In this document: positions 35,282 to 45,388 of the stretch, piece after piece
How the letters are laid out: each line of letters starts with the position of its first letter
How positions within the stretch are numbered: the first letter of the stretch is position 1
Made by a program: the position numbers and the translations under genes
The notes under the pieces: generated by a model
The model's input: only the letters and a program-made list of their open reading frames with translations
Told to the model about the DNA's origin: nothing
Database searches by the model: none
Source of the DNA: Bacteroidales bacterium
Lineage (GTDB): Bacteria; Bacteroidota; Bacteroidia; Bacteroidales; UBA12077
Direction: 5' to 3'
NCBI GenBank assembly: GCA_018334675.1
Contig: JAGXLL010000008.1
Location: 1-64,000, forward strand
Length of the DNA: 64,000 bases

Positions 35282-35701
35282 CTACTTGAATGATTTAGAG
35301 ATCTCAGTAAAGAGAATGGCCACCAGCCCGATTCCTACCAAAAGATACATGGTGATCAGTCCGGCACCTGAGTTCTTCAATACTGTGGGTACATTATTGG
35401 GGTTGGGTGTAGTGAAATTCAATGGTTCGGGTGAAGCCAGTCCATATGCAATCAATACAACCACAACCAACGCCACGATACCAATGAGGGTTCCTTTACC
35501 CCGTGCGGGTTGCATAATAATCTGTGCCAATGGGAACAGCAATGACATGCCGGCTGCAAGTATTGCCAGGATGGCTGCCCATATGAGAATATGGTTCGTG
35601 TAAACGGGTTCTCCTCCAGCCATCTCGCCACCTGTGTAATACATGATGCCGAGGACTAAGGAGATCACCCCTAATATTATGATAATCAGTTTCCTTAACA
35701 T
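35282..35701 (-). CDS. Small membrane protein of the ExbB/ExbD operon
   Basis: 139-residue protein with four predicted membrane helices: residues about 3-20 (RKLIIIILGVISLVLGIM), 38-60 (LIWAAILAILAAGMSLLF), 72-88 (LIGIVALVVVVLIAYGL) and 115-133 (LITMYLLVGIGLVAILF). I do not recognise a named family. Its place between exbB and the two exbD genes suggests it belongs to the same proton-driven complex, an inference from position only. It is 32 bases downstream of exbB. Confidence 0.7.
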   Translation of the reverse strand: MLRKLIIIILGVISLVLGIMYYTGGEMAGGEPVYTNHILIWAAILAILAAGMSLLFPLAQIIMQPARGKGTLIGIVALVVVVLIAYGLASPEPLNFTTPNPNNVPTVLKNSGAGLITMYLLVGIGLVAILFTEISKSFK

Positions 35702-35733
35702 AACTTATCTGGTTTTTAGGCTTTTGCGATTAC

Positions 35734-36555
35734 TTATTTTCTCTTACCATACTTGTAAATCAGGTCGACCAGTGAGATGGAAGCATCTTCCATGTCATTC
35801 ACGATGCTGTCGATCTTGGATACAATATAATTGTAGAAGAGCTGAAGAATAACCGCAACGATCAAACCTGAGGCTGTAGTAATAAGAGCCACACTAATAC
35901 CACCTGCAACAACAGAGGGTGAAATGGTACCGGCAGCTTCAATGTTTTCAAATGCCTGGATCATACCGATAACCGTACCAAGGAATCCGAGCATCGGTGC
36001 AATAGCGATGAACAGGGAAATCCAGGTCAGGCCTTGTTCCAGCAACCCGGCTTGAACACTGCCGTAGGAAACAACGGATTTTTCAGCTACGTCAACACCT
36101 TCATCGGCACGGTCCAGCCCCTGGTAGAAGATGGAGGCAACCGGTCCGCGGGTGTTGCGGCAAACTTCCTTGGCTGATTCAATACCGCCTTCTTCCAGGG
36201 CGTCTTCAACCTTCTTCAGGAGTTTGCTGGTATTGGTGGTTGAAAGATTCAAATAAATAATCCTTTCAATGGAAACAGCTAAACCAAAGATCAGTGCCAG
36301 GAGTACAATACCCATAAAAGCAGGTCCACCATCGATGAACTTTTGCTTGACTTGCTTGTGCAAAGAACTGGTCTCTTCTGCAGCTTCCTCTTCTTCGGCA
36401 GCTCCGGTCTCAGCAGCAGCTGTGTCAGCTGCAGCCATCGCTGTGTCTTGCTGTACAGATGTGTCGGCTTGTCCTTCCTCTTGAGCCACGGCGAACGTAG
36501 AAGTACCCAAGATTACTAATCCGATTACTGCGATAGTTGTGAATAATCTTTTCAT
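35734..36555 (-). CDS. exbB: MotA/TolQ/ExbB proton channel family protein
   Basis: 273-residue inner-membrane protein. A signal-like first helix (MKRLFTTIAVIGLVILGTST) is followed by a low-complexity stretch rich in Ala, Glu, Asp and Gln (residues about 25-65), then membrane helices AFMGIVLLALIFGLAVSIERI, SLFIAIAPMLGFLGTVIGMIQAF and VALITTASGLIVAVILQLFYNYI. The second and third are the conserved ExbB proton-channel helices. With the two ExbD proteins it forms the inner-membrane motor that energises outer-membrane transport. It is the first gene of the operon; the tRNA-Ser lies 76 bases upstream. Confidence 0.9.
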   Translation of the reverse strand: MKRLFTTIAVIGLVILGTSTFAVAQEEGQADTSVQQDTAMAAADTAAAETGAAEEEEAAEETSSLHKQVKQKFIDGGPAFMGIVLLALIFGLAVSIERIIYLNLSTTNTSKLLKKVEDALEEGGIESAKEVCRNTRGPVASIFYQGLDRADEGVDVAEKSVVSYGSVQAGLLEQGLTWISLFIAIAPMLGFLGTVIGMIQAFENIEAAGTISPSVVAGGISVALITTASGLIVAVILQLFYNYIVSKIDSIVNDMEDASISLVDLIYKYGKRK

Positions 36556-36630
36556 GGTTTGTCTTCTGTTTTGATTAATGAATTGTTGGTTAAAAGTACT
36601 AAAAATTTTTCATTTCCTATTTCTCCTCAG

Positions 36631-36718
36631 CGGAGAAGGAGGGATTCGAACCCTCGAACCGCTTTTGACGGTTACACGCTTTCCAGGCGTGCGCCTTAGG
36701 CCACTCGGCCACTTCTCC
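36631..36718 (-). tRNA. tRNA-Ser (anticodon GGA)
   Basis: The reverse strand folds as a class II tRNA: acceptor GGAGAAG with CTTCTCC, discriminator G, anticodon stem CACGC/GCGTG with loop CTGGAAA (anticodon GGA), a long variable arm and T-arm GAGGG-TTCGAATC-CCTC. The 3' CCA is not encoded. The variable arm and G73 are serine identity features. Confidence 0.95.
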
Positions 36719-36777
36719 CTATAGAGTTGCCTCAAATTTGCGGCACAAATTACAAAAAAATCTAATTCATAAAATAT

Positions 36778-37815
36778 TTACATACTAATTTCTCCCCTCA
36801 GCGACTTATTTAAATAAGATCTAATCTCCTGTTTGCCAGTTCTCATTCCCAGAAGGAACATCAACTTGGTTAAACCGGCCTCTGTTGTCAGGTCATAGCC
36901 GTTCATGACACCGGCTTCCAGCAGTTTCTGACCATTCTCATATTTGGTCATATCCACCTTGCCGGCAAGGCATTGGGTGATGTTTACCACCACTTTTCCA
37001 TGTTTTACAGCATCCTCTATGCTCTGCAGGAACCAGCTTTCGGTGGTGGCATTGCCCGATCCATAAGTCTCCAGTATCACGGCTTGGGTCTGCTTGTTCT
37101 CCATCACTGCACGGACAATGTTCTCGCTCATGCCCGGATAAAGCTTCAATATGGCAATGTTGGTCTCCAGGTTCTGATGAATCCTCAAGGGCTTGACAGA
37201 AGTGGGATAACGGATCGCCCCGTAATTATATTTTATGTTTATCCCGATCTCGGCCAGCGGGGGGTAGTTGGGCGATGAGAAGGCGTTGAAATGCTCGGAG
37301 CTGGTTTTGGTGGTACGGTTGCCGCGGTAGAGCCTGTTCTCAAAATAAAGGGCCACTTCCGGAACCAGGGGCTGACCGTCTTTTTGGGCAGCGGCGATCT
37401 CAATGGCGGTGATCAGGTTCTCCTTGCCGTCGGTGCGCAGGGTACCAATGGGCAACTGGCTGCCGGTCAGGATCACGGGTTTCTGGAGATTCTCCAGCAT
37501 GAAGCTCAGTGCCGAGGCAGTATAAGCCATGGTGTCCGTGCCATGCAACACGATAAAACCATCATACTGCTCATAATGCTCCTCTATGATGCGCACCATC
37601 CTCACCCAGAATTCCGGTTTGATGTCGGAAGAGTCGATCAATGGTGAGAAGGTGATGGTGTCGATGCGGCATCCAAAGCTCCTGAGTTCGGGCACCTGAT
37701 CCTGAACATGGGAGAAATCAAAAGGATGCAATGCCCTGGTAACCGGATCCCGCACCATTCCAATGGTCCCTCCGGTGTAGATGATCAATATCGCTTCCTC
37801 TTCTTTTGGCTTCAT
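36778..37815 (-). CDS. ansA: Type I L-asparaginase
   Basis: 345-residue cytoplasmic hydrolase converting asparagine to aspartate and ammonia. The first catalytic threonine is in IIYTGGTIGMV, the second in VLHGTDTMAYTASALSFML, followed by KPVILTGSQLPIG. No signal peptide is present, which fits the low-affinity cytoplasmic type. It begins at the base where tatD ends (1-base overlap), so the two are coupled. Confidence 0.92.
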   Translation of the reverse strand: MKPKEEEAILIIYTGGTIGMVRDPVTRALHPFDFSHVQDQVPELRSFGCRIDTITFSPLIDSSDIKPEFWVRMVRIIEEHYEQYDGFIVLHGTDTMAYTASALSFMLENLQKPVILTGSQLPIGTLRTDGKENLITAIEIAAAQKDGQPLVPEVALYFENRLYRGNRTTKTSSEHFNAFSSPNYPPLAEIGINIKYNYGAIRYPTSVKPLRIHQNLETNIAILKLYPGMSENIVRAVMENKQTQAVILETYGSGNATTESWFLQSIEDAVKHGKVVVNITQCLAGKVDMTKYENGQKLLEAGVMNGYDLTTEAGLTKLMFLLGMRTGKQEIRSYLNKSLRGEISM

Positions 37816-38582
37816 CAGATAAGAAAAATGTTTTTTGCGTTGCGGGTCGTCACCGCCGCCACCTCTTCTACCGGAAGGTGCTTCACCTCCGCAATCTTCT
37901 CTGCCACATAACGCACCCAGGCACTTTCATTGCGTTTGCCTCTTCGGGGCACAGGGGCCAGAAAGGGAGCATCGGTCTCCACCACCAGCCTGTCCAGGTC
38001 TATGTCGCGCACCACCTGATCCAGGGTAGCGTTCTTGAAGGTAACGATGCCATTGATGCCAATGTAAAAACCCAGGTCGATGATATGGCGGGCTTCTTCA
38101 GGAGTGCCGGAGAAACTGTGAAATATCCCGTGCAGGGTGCCGTCATTCACCTCGTCGATCACATCGAAGATCTCACGAAAGGATTCCCTGGAGTGGATCA
38201 CGATGGGCATATTCTTATTCATTGCCCATTGAAGCTGCGTTTTGAATGCCTCCTGCTGCTGTGTGAACCGGCTCTTATCCCAATACAGGTCGATGCCGAT
38301 CTCGCCGATGGCAGCAAATTCTCTTTGACCAAGCCATTCCCCGATCGATTCAAGTTGCCCGGTGTAGCCTTCATCCACAGAAGTGGGATGAAGCCCCATC
38401 ATCGGACGGAAAAGCTGTGGATCGCCATCGCACAACTCCAACATATCCCCAATGGTTTCGGTATCGATGTTGGGCAGGTATATTCTGCTTAACCCTGCTG
38501 CCCGGGCATTTTCAGCAACCTGATCCCGGTCGCCGTTAAAATTCTCCAGATATATATGGGCGTGTGAATCAATTAATTCCAT
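37815..38582 (-). CDS. TatD-family metal-dependent hydrolase
   Basis: 255-residue TIM-barrel metallohydrolase. The metal-binding start MELIDSHAHIY, AAIGEIGIDLYWD, VIHSRES, GIFHSFSGTPEEA and the final ETDAPFLAPVPRRGKRNE are all canonical. Members have 3'-5' exonuclease or deoxyribonuclease activity. It is the upstream gene of the pair tatD-ansA. Confidence 0.92.
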   Translation of the reverse strand: MELIDSHAHIYLENFNGDRDQVAENARAAGLSRIYLPNIDTETIGDMLELCDGDPQLFRPMMGLHPTSVDEGYTGQLESIGEWLGQREFAAIGEIGIDLYWDKSRFTQQQEAFKTQLQWAMNKNMPIVIHSRESFREIFDVIDEVNDGTLHGIFHSFSGTPEEARHIIDLGFYIGINGIVTFKNATLDQVVRDIDLDRLVVETDAPFLAPVPRRGKRNESAWVRYVAEKIAEVKHLPVEEVAAVTTRNAKNIFLI

Positions 38583-38630
38583 ATGTCATGCAGGGATTGA
38601 TAAACATCTGCAAACTTGATAAAAATTTAT

Positions 38631-38660
38631 CAAAATAAAAAAGAGGGGCCCGGGCCCCTC
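38631..38660 (-). terminator. Terminator of gdhA
   Basis: GAGGGGCCCGGGCCCCTC (38643-38660) is a perfect 18-base palindrome, followed on the reverse strand by a T-rich run. Confidence 0.85.
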
Positions 38661-38691
38661 CTGTGCATTCAAAGATTCACAAAGCGGAAGA

Positions 38692-40041
<1,350 letters not shown>

Positions 40042-40082
40042 TTAGTTTGAAAATTTCGGTTTAGGTATAAGATGATGGTAAA

Positions 40083-40112
40083 CAAACTTAGGTAAAAATT
40101 TGGATCATCAAA
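40083..40112 (-). promoter_or_regulatory. Predicted gdhA promoter
   Basis: On the reverse strand TTTG (40109-40112), 18 bases, TAAGTTTG (40083-40090). The start would be near 40076, 47 bases before the ATG. Confidence 0.6.
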
Positions 40113-40241
40113 ACAATTTTTGCTCACAGACAACTAACACAGAATCAGTCTAAGTCAATCTTTTCTCAATTATCATCTGTTTATAAAGGCAATGAGCAGT
40201 CCAGCGAGGGGGTTATGTTCTACAACATCAGCTGACACATG

Positions 40242-41366
40242 TCATTCTCCAAGCGACAACATTTTATAGCGGCTTCCAGGCAGGCAACGCACCATACCCT
40301 TGAGCTCCAGGTCCAGGAGCATAGGCGAAATACGACTGACAGGACATTGACAAAACGTGCTGAGCTCATCAATGGAGAGTTCTCCCTTTTCCCTGAGATG
40401 GTCGACAATCTCACGTGCTTCAGGCTCCAGTTGATGAAACAACCGGCCCTGAACCGTCTTCTGCTTTTGGCGTTTGATCTCCCATCCCATGATGTATTGC
40501 AGGTCGGCGGCTCCTTCTATCAAAGAGGCTTTGTTGGTTTTGATCAGATGGTTGCAGCCCTTTGACCGGGGATCGCTCACACGGCCGGGAAAAGCGAAAA
40601 CATCCCGGTTGTATGAATTGGCTATATCGGCCGTAATAAGTGCCCCGCCTTTTTCTCCCGACTCCACCACCACGGTGGCATCAGCCAAACCAGCGATGAT
40701 CCGGTTGCGGCTTACAAAATTGCCCCTGACAAAAAGGGTTTGACTTGAAAACTCACTGATCAGAGCTCCCTGGCGGGTGATCTCTGCTGCCGTTTTGCGA
40801 TGAACAGAAGGATAGATGGTATCCATACCATGACCCAACACAGCCAGGGTGGTCAGGTTGTTTTTAAGGGCAGCCCGGTGGGCACATATATCAATGCCAT
40901 AGGCCAGTCCGCTGGCAATAACAAGATCCGGGCTGCTCCGGGCAAGATCATCCACCAGCCGGCTGCATAGATCTACCCCACGATCGGTGGCCCTTCTCGT
41001 GCCCACCACGCTCAAGACTTTGCGATCCTCAATATTCAGATCCCCCCTGACATATAATAGTATGGGAGCATCTTCACAGTTGCGCAGCCGCCCGGGATAT
41101 GCAGCATCCTGATAAAAAAGAGCACGTATCCCGTAACGCTCCATGAAAGCCAATTCCCGCTCCGCCTTTTCAAATATCTCCTTATCCTTCAAAGCCGCTA
41201 TCAGTTGCGCACCTATATGAGGAACCTTCATCAACCTGCCCTTGCCCTCTCGAAAAACACCTTCAGCACTCCCCGTATAACTGATGAGCCGCCGTGCCAA
41301 CACCGGCCCAATTTTGGGTATCATGCTCAGGGCAATTTTATAAAACAACCCCTCGTTTTGTGTCAT
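40242..41366 (-). CDS. dprA: DNA-processing protein DprA
   Basis: 374-residue protein loading RecA on incoming single-stranded DNA in natural transformation. The SAM-like N-terminal helices precede the Rossmann-type core: VVGTRRATDRGVDLCSRLVDDLA, VIASGLAYGIDICAHRAAL, TLAVLGHGMDTIYPSVHRK and the SGEKGGALITA loop. A C-terminal winged helix (LSIDELSTFCQCPVSRISPMLLDLELKGMVRCLPG) is also present. No other competence gene is in the window. Confidence 0.93.
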   Translation of the reverse strand: MTQNEGLFYKIALSMIPKIGPVLARRLISYTGSAEGVFREGKGRLMKVPHIGAQLIAALKDKEIFEKAERELAFMERYGIRALFYQDAAYPGRLRNCEDAPILLYVRGDLNIEDRKVLSVVGTRRATDRGVDLCSRLVDDLARSSPDLVIASGLAYGIDICAHRAALKNNLTTLAVLGHGMDTIYPSVHRKTAAEITRQGALISEFSSQTLFVRGNFVSRNRIIAGLADATVVVESGEKGGALITADIANSYNRDVFAFPGRVSDPRSKGCNHLIKTNKASLIEGAADLQYIMGWEIKRQKQKTVQGRLFHQLEPEAREIVDHLREKGELSIDELSTFCQCPVSRISPMLLDLELKGMVRCLPGSRYKMLSLGE

Positions 41367-41513
41367 CGGGAAAAAGGATAAACAGTATGTTAAATAAAAT
41401 AAAACTTTCCTGAGTGGTTTGCGTAGATCCCCATCAGCAATTGAAAGATAAACTTTTAAATCAACAATAGCAAGTAAACAGAAGGAAACGACTGCCAGGT
41501 GGGTTAAAAAAAG

Positions 41514-41546
41514 TTTAGCAATTTATCAAAAAATTTCGTTCCTTTG
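41514..41546 (+). promoter_or_regulatory. Possible rpoD promoter (imperfect)
   Basis: TTTA (41514-41517), 21 bases, TTCCTTTG (41539-41546), one mismatch in each box against TTTG and TAnnTTTG. The start would be about 70 bases upstream of the ATG. Confidence 0.4.
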
Positions 41547-41621
41547 TAAAATTTACCACTTCTTTTTGCGTTTATCACAAAGGATTAATTATTTGGAACT
41601 TAGAAAAAATCAGATGCCCAG

Positions 41622-42482
41622 ATGAGACAATTAAAGATCACAAAATCGATTACCAACAGGGATAGTTCGTCGCTGGAGAAGTATTTGCAAGAAGTTGGAA
41701 AAGAGGAGTTGTTAACACCAGATGAAGAAGTGGAGTTGGCCCAGAGGATCAGGAAAGGCGACAAGACGGCGTTGGAAAAACTGACAAGAGCCAATTTGCG
41801 ATTCGTGATTTCGGTAGCCAAACAATATCAATTTCAAGGACTGAGCCTGCCCGACCTGATCAACGAGGGGAACCTCGGCCTGATCAAGGCTGCAGAGCGC
41901 TTCGACGAGACCAAAGGATTCAAATTCATTTCATATGCTGTATGGTGGATCAGACAATCCATCCTGCAAGCCATTGCTGAACAATCCAGGGTTGTGCGTT
42001 TGCCATTGAATAAAGTGGGGTCCATCAACAAACTGCACAAGGCTTATTCCAAGCTGGAGCAGGAAAATGACCGGACACCTACTTCAGAGGAGCTGGCCGA
42101 AATGGTAGACCTGCCCAAGGAAAAAGTGGAAAAAACCTTGCAGCTCTCCGGCAAGCCCCTATCCATGGATGCACCCTTTGATGATGACGAAGACGGCAGC
42201 CTGCTGGATGTGATGGAGAATTCGGACGCTCCCGATGCCGACGGCACCCTGATGAACGAATCCCTGAGCCGGGAGATCGAAAGAACCCTCAGTGTGCTGC
42301 CGGAAAAGGAAAAGGCCGTGATCAAATACTTCTTTGGTCTGGGCGTGGCTGAAATGTCACTGGAGGAGATTGGTCAGAAACTGAACCTGACGCGTGAAAG
42401 AGTACGCCAGATCAAGGAAAAAGGCATCCGTCGACTCAGACATTCTTCCAAGAACAAGCTTCTCAAGAAATACCTGGGATAA
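41622..42482 (+). CDS. rpoD: Primary RNA polymerase sigma factor RpoD/SigA
   Basis: 286-residue sigma-70 group 1 factor, the compact form used in Bacteroidota. Region 1.2 ([27 protein letters not shown]), region 2 ([25 protein letters not shown], then [18 protein letters not shown]), region 3 ([12 protein letters not shown]) and region 4 ([19 protein letters not shown]) are intact, and region 1.1 is absent. This is the sigma factor expected to read the TTTG/TAnnTTTG promoters noted elsewhere in the window. Confidence 0.96.
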   Translation: MRQLKITKSITNRDSSSLEKYLQEVGKEELLTPDEEVELAQRIRKGDKTALEKLTRANLRFVISVAKQYQFQGLSLPDLINEGNLGLIKAAERFDETKGFKFISYAVWWIRQSILQAIAEQSRVVRLPLNKVGSINKLHKAYSKLEQENDRTPTSEELAEMVDLPKEKVEKTLQLSGKPLSMDAPFDDDEDGSLLDVMENSDAPDADGTLMNESLSREIERTLSVLPEKEKAVIKYFFGLGVAEMSLEEIGQKLNLTRERVRQIKEKGIRRLRHSSKNKLLKKYLG

Positions 42483-42499
42483 TCAGCCCTCCCTGTATG

Positions 42500-42531
42500 A
42501 AAAGCTGCCCCCGCCGGGCAGCTTTTTTTTT
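42500..42531 (+). terminator. Terminator of rpoD
   Basis: AAAAGCTGCCC pairs with GGGCAGCTTTT around a 5-base loop, followed by a further T run. Confidence 0.88.
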
Positions 42532-42674
42532 ATGCCACCAAGTACCGGAAGAGAGGCTGGAAGAGTTTTATGAAGCGGTGTAACCCGATAACAAGGAATA
42601 GCTCCATGAACAATACCGGGCTTTTTGCGGTAGTTAAGTGTACAACATCCAGGGACACATAAAAAGACAATAAC

Positions 42675-44207
42675 ATGGGAACCCTATACCAGGCTGCCCG
42701 GGAAAGGATCAGGAAGCTGCTGATGGAGGTCTATCCGGAAGAACACATTACCGGTGATTATCTGGAAAAAATTTACCAATTGATCGAAGAAAACCTGCAG
42801 GAGGTAACCTGCAGCCTGACCAAGTGGGATGAGGCCGACACGGTCTTGATCAGCTATGCCAACAGCATCATCAGTGACCGGCAGCCCCCCCTGCAAACCC
42901 TCCATGCTTTCCTGAAGCAACATCTGATCAACGAAATCCGCAGCGTGTATATCCTCCCCTTCTTCCCCCATAGCTCAGACGAGGGATTTTCCGGGATCGA
43001 CCATTACCAGGTTGATCCCAAACTGGGAAACTGGCAAGATATAGAGAAGATCGGGCAGGATTTTGACTTGATGGCCGACCTGGTCATCAACCATGTATCC
43101 ACACACAGTCAGTGGTTTCAAAACTCTCTGAAGGGCGAATCACCGGACAAAGACTATTACATTGAGATGCTGAAGGTTCTGTTCTTCTATATCAACCGGG
43201 GCATCCGCATCATCCGGCTGCCACAGGCACCACGCATCGTCAAGCTCTTCCGGGAGCTGGCCGAGCTGATCCATCCCGACTGCGTCATCCTGACCGAGAC
43301 CCACGTATCCGACGGCGAGAACCTTTCCTATTTCGGGGACAAAGGCAATGAGGCCCACATGATCCACCAGTTACCTCTTCCGCCTCTGATTCTGTATACC
43401 CTGCATACAGGCTCTTCCAAACACCTAAGCCAATGGGCCCGGAAGATACCGGAACCGGGAAACGAAGCCACCTTTTTCAACTTCACCGCCTCACACGACG
43501 GCATCAGGGTACGGCCGGCAGAAGGGCTGATCCCCCGGGAAGAAATGGATCAGATGGTAGAAAAGATGCAGGATTTTGGAGGCCACCTCAGCACGAAGAT
43601 CAATGCGGATGGCTCTGAGAGCCCCTATGAGATCAACATCACCTGGTTTGATGCCCTGAAAGGCACCCACCGCGGGAGCGATGATCTGCAAACCGAGCGT
43701 TTCCTCTGCTCGCAAACCATCATGATGAGCCTCCGGGGCATCCCCGGCTTCTACATCCATTCGCTCACGGCCACGGAGAACGATCAGGAAGGGGTGGAAC
43801 AAACAGGAAAAAACAGAAGCATCAACCGCAAAAAGTGGGACTGGCAAGAGCTGATGGAGAAGCTCAACGATCAGGGGGATCCAGCCCATCGCGTGTTCAG
43901 TGAAACCAAAAGGCTGATGGGCATCCGCACCAGCCAGCCTGCTTTTCATCCCGATAGCCCCCAGGAAATTCAGGACTTAGGTGAATCGTTCTTTGCCCTT
44001 AAAAGAAGCCATGAGACGGGCGAGGCCATCCGGAGCCTGTCGAACATCACCAACCGGCAGCAGGAATTCGACCTGACCCGGCTGGATAACTCCGGGGACC
44101 TGCACGATTTGATCAGCGGAAGAGACTTTGGGGCCGACGAAAAAACCACCCTGGAACCCTATCAGACGGTTTGGTTGAAATCAAACCAACGCTTAGCGCA
44201 GCGCTAA
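42675..44207 (+). CDS. GH13 sucrose-phosphorylase-like protein with two internal deletions
   Basis: A 510-residue relative of the GH13 sucrose/glucosylglycerate phosphorylases (usually 560-600 residues). The acid/base Glu (LTETH, Glu208) and the transition-state Asp (ASHDGIRVRP, Asp275) are present, as are ILPFFPHSSDEGFSGIDHY and ADLVINHVSTHSQWF. The B-domain stretch normally between DYYIE and LLFYI is missing (join near residue 165), and IIRL joins directly to PQAPRIVKLFR near residue 183. The family's IRLDA motif, whose Asp is the catalytic nucleophile, is therefore gone. Both deletions keep the frame. The product is probably inactive as a phosphorylase, or a pseudoenzyme. Its stop codon and last residues lie inside a palindromic repeat. 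The start is ATG 42675. Confidence 0.75.
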   Translation: MGTLYQAARERIRKLLMEVYPEEHITGDYLEKIYQLIEENLQEVTCSLTKWDEADTVLISYANSIISDRQPPLQTLHAFLKQHLINEIRSVYILPFFPHSSDEGFSGIDHYQVDPKLGNWQDIEKIGQDFDLMADLVINHVSTHSQWFQNSLKGESPDKDYYIEMLKVLFFYINRGIRIIRLPQAPRIVKLFRELAELIHPDCVILTETHVSDGENLSYFGDKGNEAHMIHQLPLPPLILYTLHTGSSKHLSQWARKIPEPGNEATFFNFTASHDGIRVRPAEGLIPREEMDQMVEKMQDFGGHLSTKINADGSESPYEINITWFDALKGTHRGSDDLQTERFLCSQTIMMSLRGIPGFYIHSLTATENDQEGVEQTGKNRSINRKKWDWQELMEKLNDQGDPAHRVFSETKRLMGIRTSQPAFHPDSPQEIQDLGESFFALKRSHETGEAIRSLSNITNRQQEFDLTRLDNSGDLHDLISGRDFGADEKTTLEPYQTVWLKSNQRLAQR

Positions 44208-44256
44208 GCGCTCAAAAGTCGCAAAAGAAAGCGCTAAGCGCTGCGCTTAGCGTTGG
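44187..44256. repeat. AGCGCT palindromic repeat, copy 5, carrying two stop codons
   Basis: Two AGCGCT palindromes in inverted orientation form one large hairpin: the left arm starts CCAACGCTTAGCGCAGCGCT (44187 on) and the right arm ends AGCGCTGCGCTTAGCGTTGG, with about 19 bases in the loop. The TAA of the GH13-like gene (44205-44207) and the TAA of the convergent binding-protein gene (44247-44249, reverse strand) both arise from the repeat arms. It also looks suited to act as a two-way terminator. Confidence 0.9.
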
Positions 44257-45260
44257 TTGGTCTTCGCATACTTCTTAAAGCCCTCCGGGATCTGCTGATA
44301 ATGGTCAGTGGCGGCAGGCACCAGCGAAGGCTGGCCGTTCCTTTCCATGATCGCCATTCCCTTGTCGCTGGTGAGCAGAAAATGCATGAACTCCCGGGCT
44401 GCCTGGGGGTTGGGGGCATCCTGTATTAGGGTGACCCCGTAGATCATAGGCTCCCCTTTCATGGTAAGGGTGTCGCCCGGTTTGCTGCCGGCGATGTTCA
44501 CGGTAACCCCGGCATAATGCTCCTCCAGCCCGGGATTGCCCAGGTTGATGGCGTCGGGCAGGGTAATATAAGGCAAGCCATGCTGCTCAGCCACAGAACG
44601 GTATAGAAAAGCATAATCGAGGGCGCCCGATTCCAGCAGGGCCAGCAGGTCGGTCTCCTTAGGCCGTATGAAACGCTGGTCCTTGGCCTGCAGCTGGCTC
44701 GCCATCCCCGGCTTGTCATAGTGCTGCTCGGCCAGCCTGAGTGTCAGCACCGTCCGATATCCGCAGGGGTCGGAATCCGGGTTCGAGCGTCCATAATACA
44801 CCCCGTCGCGCATCAGGTAATCCGGCCAGTTTTCAGCCGAGACCTCCCCGCTGTAACGCGAGCGGCCATGGTAGACCAGCACCATCTCATTGGCGGCAAA
44901 AGGGATGAGCCAACCGGTATGATCGGGGATGAGCAGCTTATCGATAACCCGGTAATCGGCCGAAGCCATGATGTCGCATTCGCGTTTGAGCTCGGTGATC
45001 TTCCGGGCACAATCTACACTGCCGGCTGCTTCCAGCTTGACATCCACGTTGGGGTGCTGCTGGCCGAAAGAATCGGCCACCTCCCGGAAGGGCACCGAAA
45101 GGCTGCCGGCATGAAAGAGGATGAGTTCATTCGTAGCCATCTCGTGTTCTTTTTGTTGGGTGTTCTGGTGACAACCACTTAGAAGTAAAAAAAAAAGGAG
45201 GGCCAGGGTTGGGCCCCGGCCTCCGGCATATCCTCTGATAAAATGATAGTTGGGTATCAT
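44247..45260 (-). CDS. Tungstate/molybdate-binding lipoprotein (WtpA/ModA-like)
   Basis: 337-residue periplasmic binding lipoprotein: hydrophobic leader with lipobox LLSGC (Cys about 30). The binding lobe starts LILFHAGSLSVPF, with GSVDCARKITELKRECDIMASADYRVID and YYGRSNPDSDPCGYRTVL, the pattern of WtpA-type tungstate/molybdate binders (the AGSL and SADY motifs contact the oxyanion). VIQDAPNPQAAREFMHFLLT closes the fold. It is the gene after formate dehydrogenase alpha on the same strand, 128 bases away, and that enzyme requires Mo or W. No permease or ATPase for it is in the window. TATATTTG at 45358-45365 (reverse strand) is a possible -7 box. Confidence 0.85.
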   Translation of the reverse strand: MIPNYHFIRGYAGGRGPTLALLFFLLLSGCHQNTQQKEHEMATNELILFHAGSLSVPFREVADSFGQQHPNVDVKLEAAGSVDCARKITELKRECDIMASADYRVIDKLLIPDHTGWLIPFAANEMVLVYHGRSRYSGEVSAENWPDYLMRDGVYYGRSNPDSDPCGYRTVLTLRLAEQHYDKPGMASQLQAKDQRFIRPKETDLLALLESGALDYAFLYRSVAEQHGLPYITLPDAINLGNPGLEEHYAGVTVNIAGSKPGDTLTMKGEPMIYGVTLIQDAPNPQAAREFMHFLLTSDKGMAIMERNGQPSLVPAATDHYQQIPEGFKKYAKTNQR

Positions 45261-45388
45261 ATATAACCTTGCAATTCATCCAACCGGTTGCGCTGTAACA
45301 AATTATTCATTCAGGCCTTGCTGCAATGGAACCTGTCTAAAATCGGGGCTGGATCATCAAATATAGCTTTGCCGCAACATTTACCTCA

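Noticed and set aside
45261-45388. A molybdenum-cofactor riboswitch before the WtpA-like gene
   Set aside because: The 128-base spacer shows no recognisable conserved fold of that class, and length is short for it.
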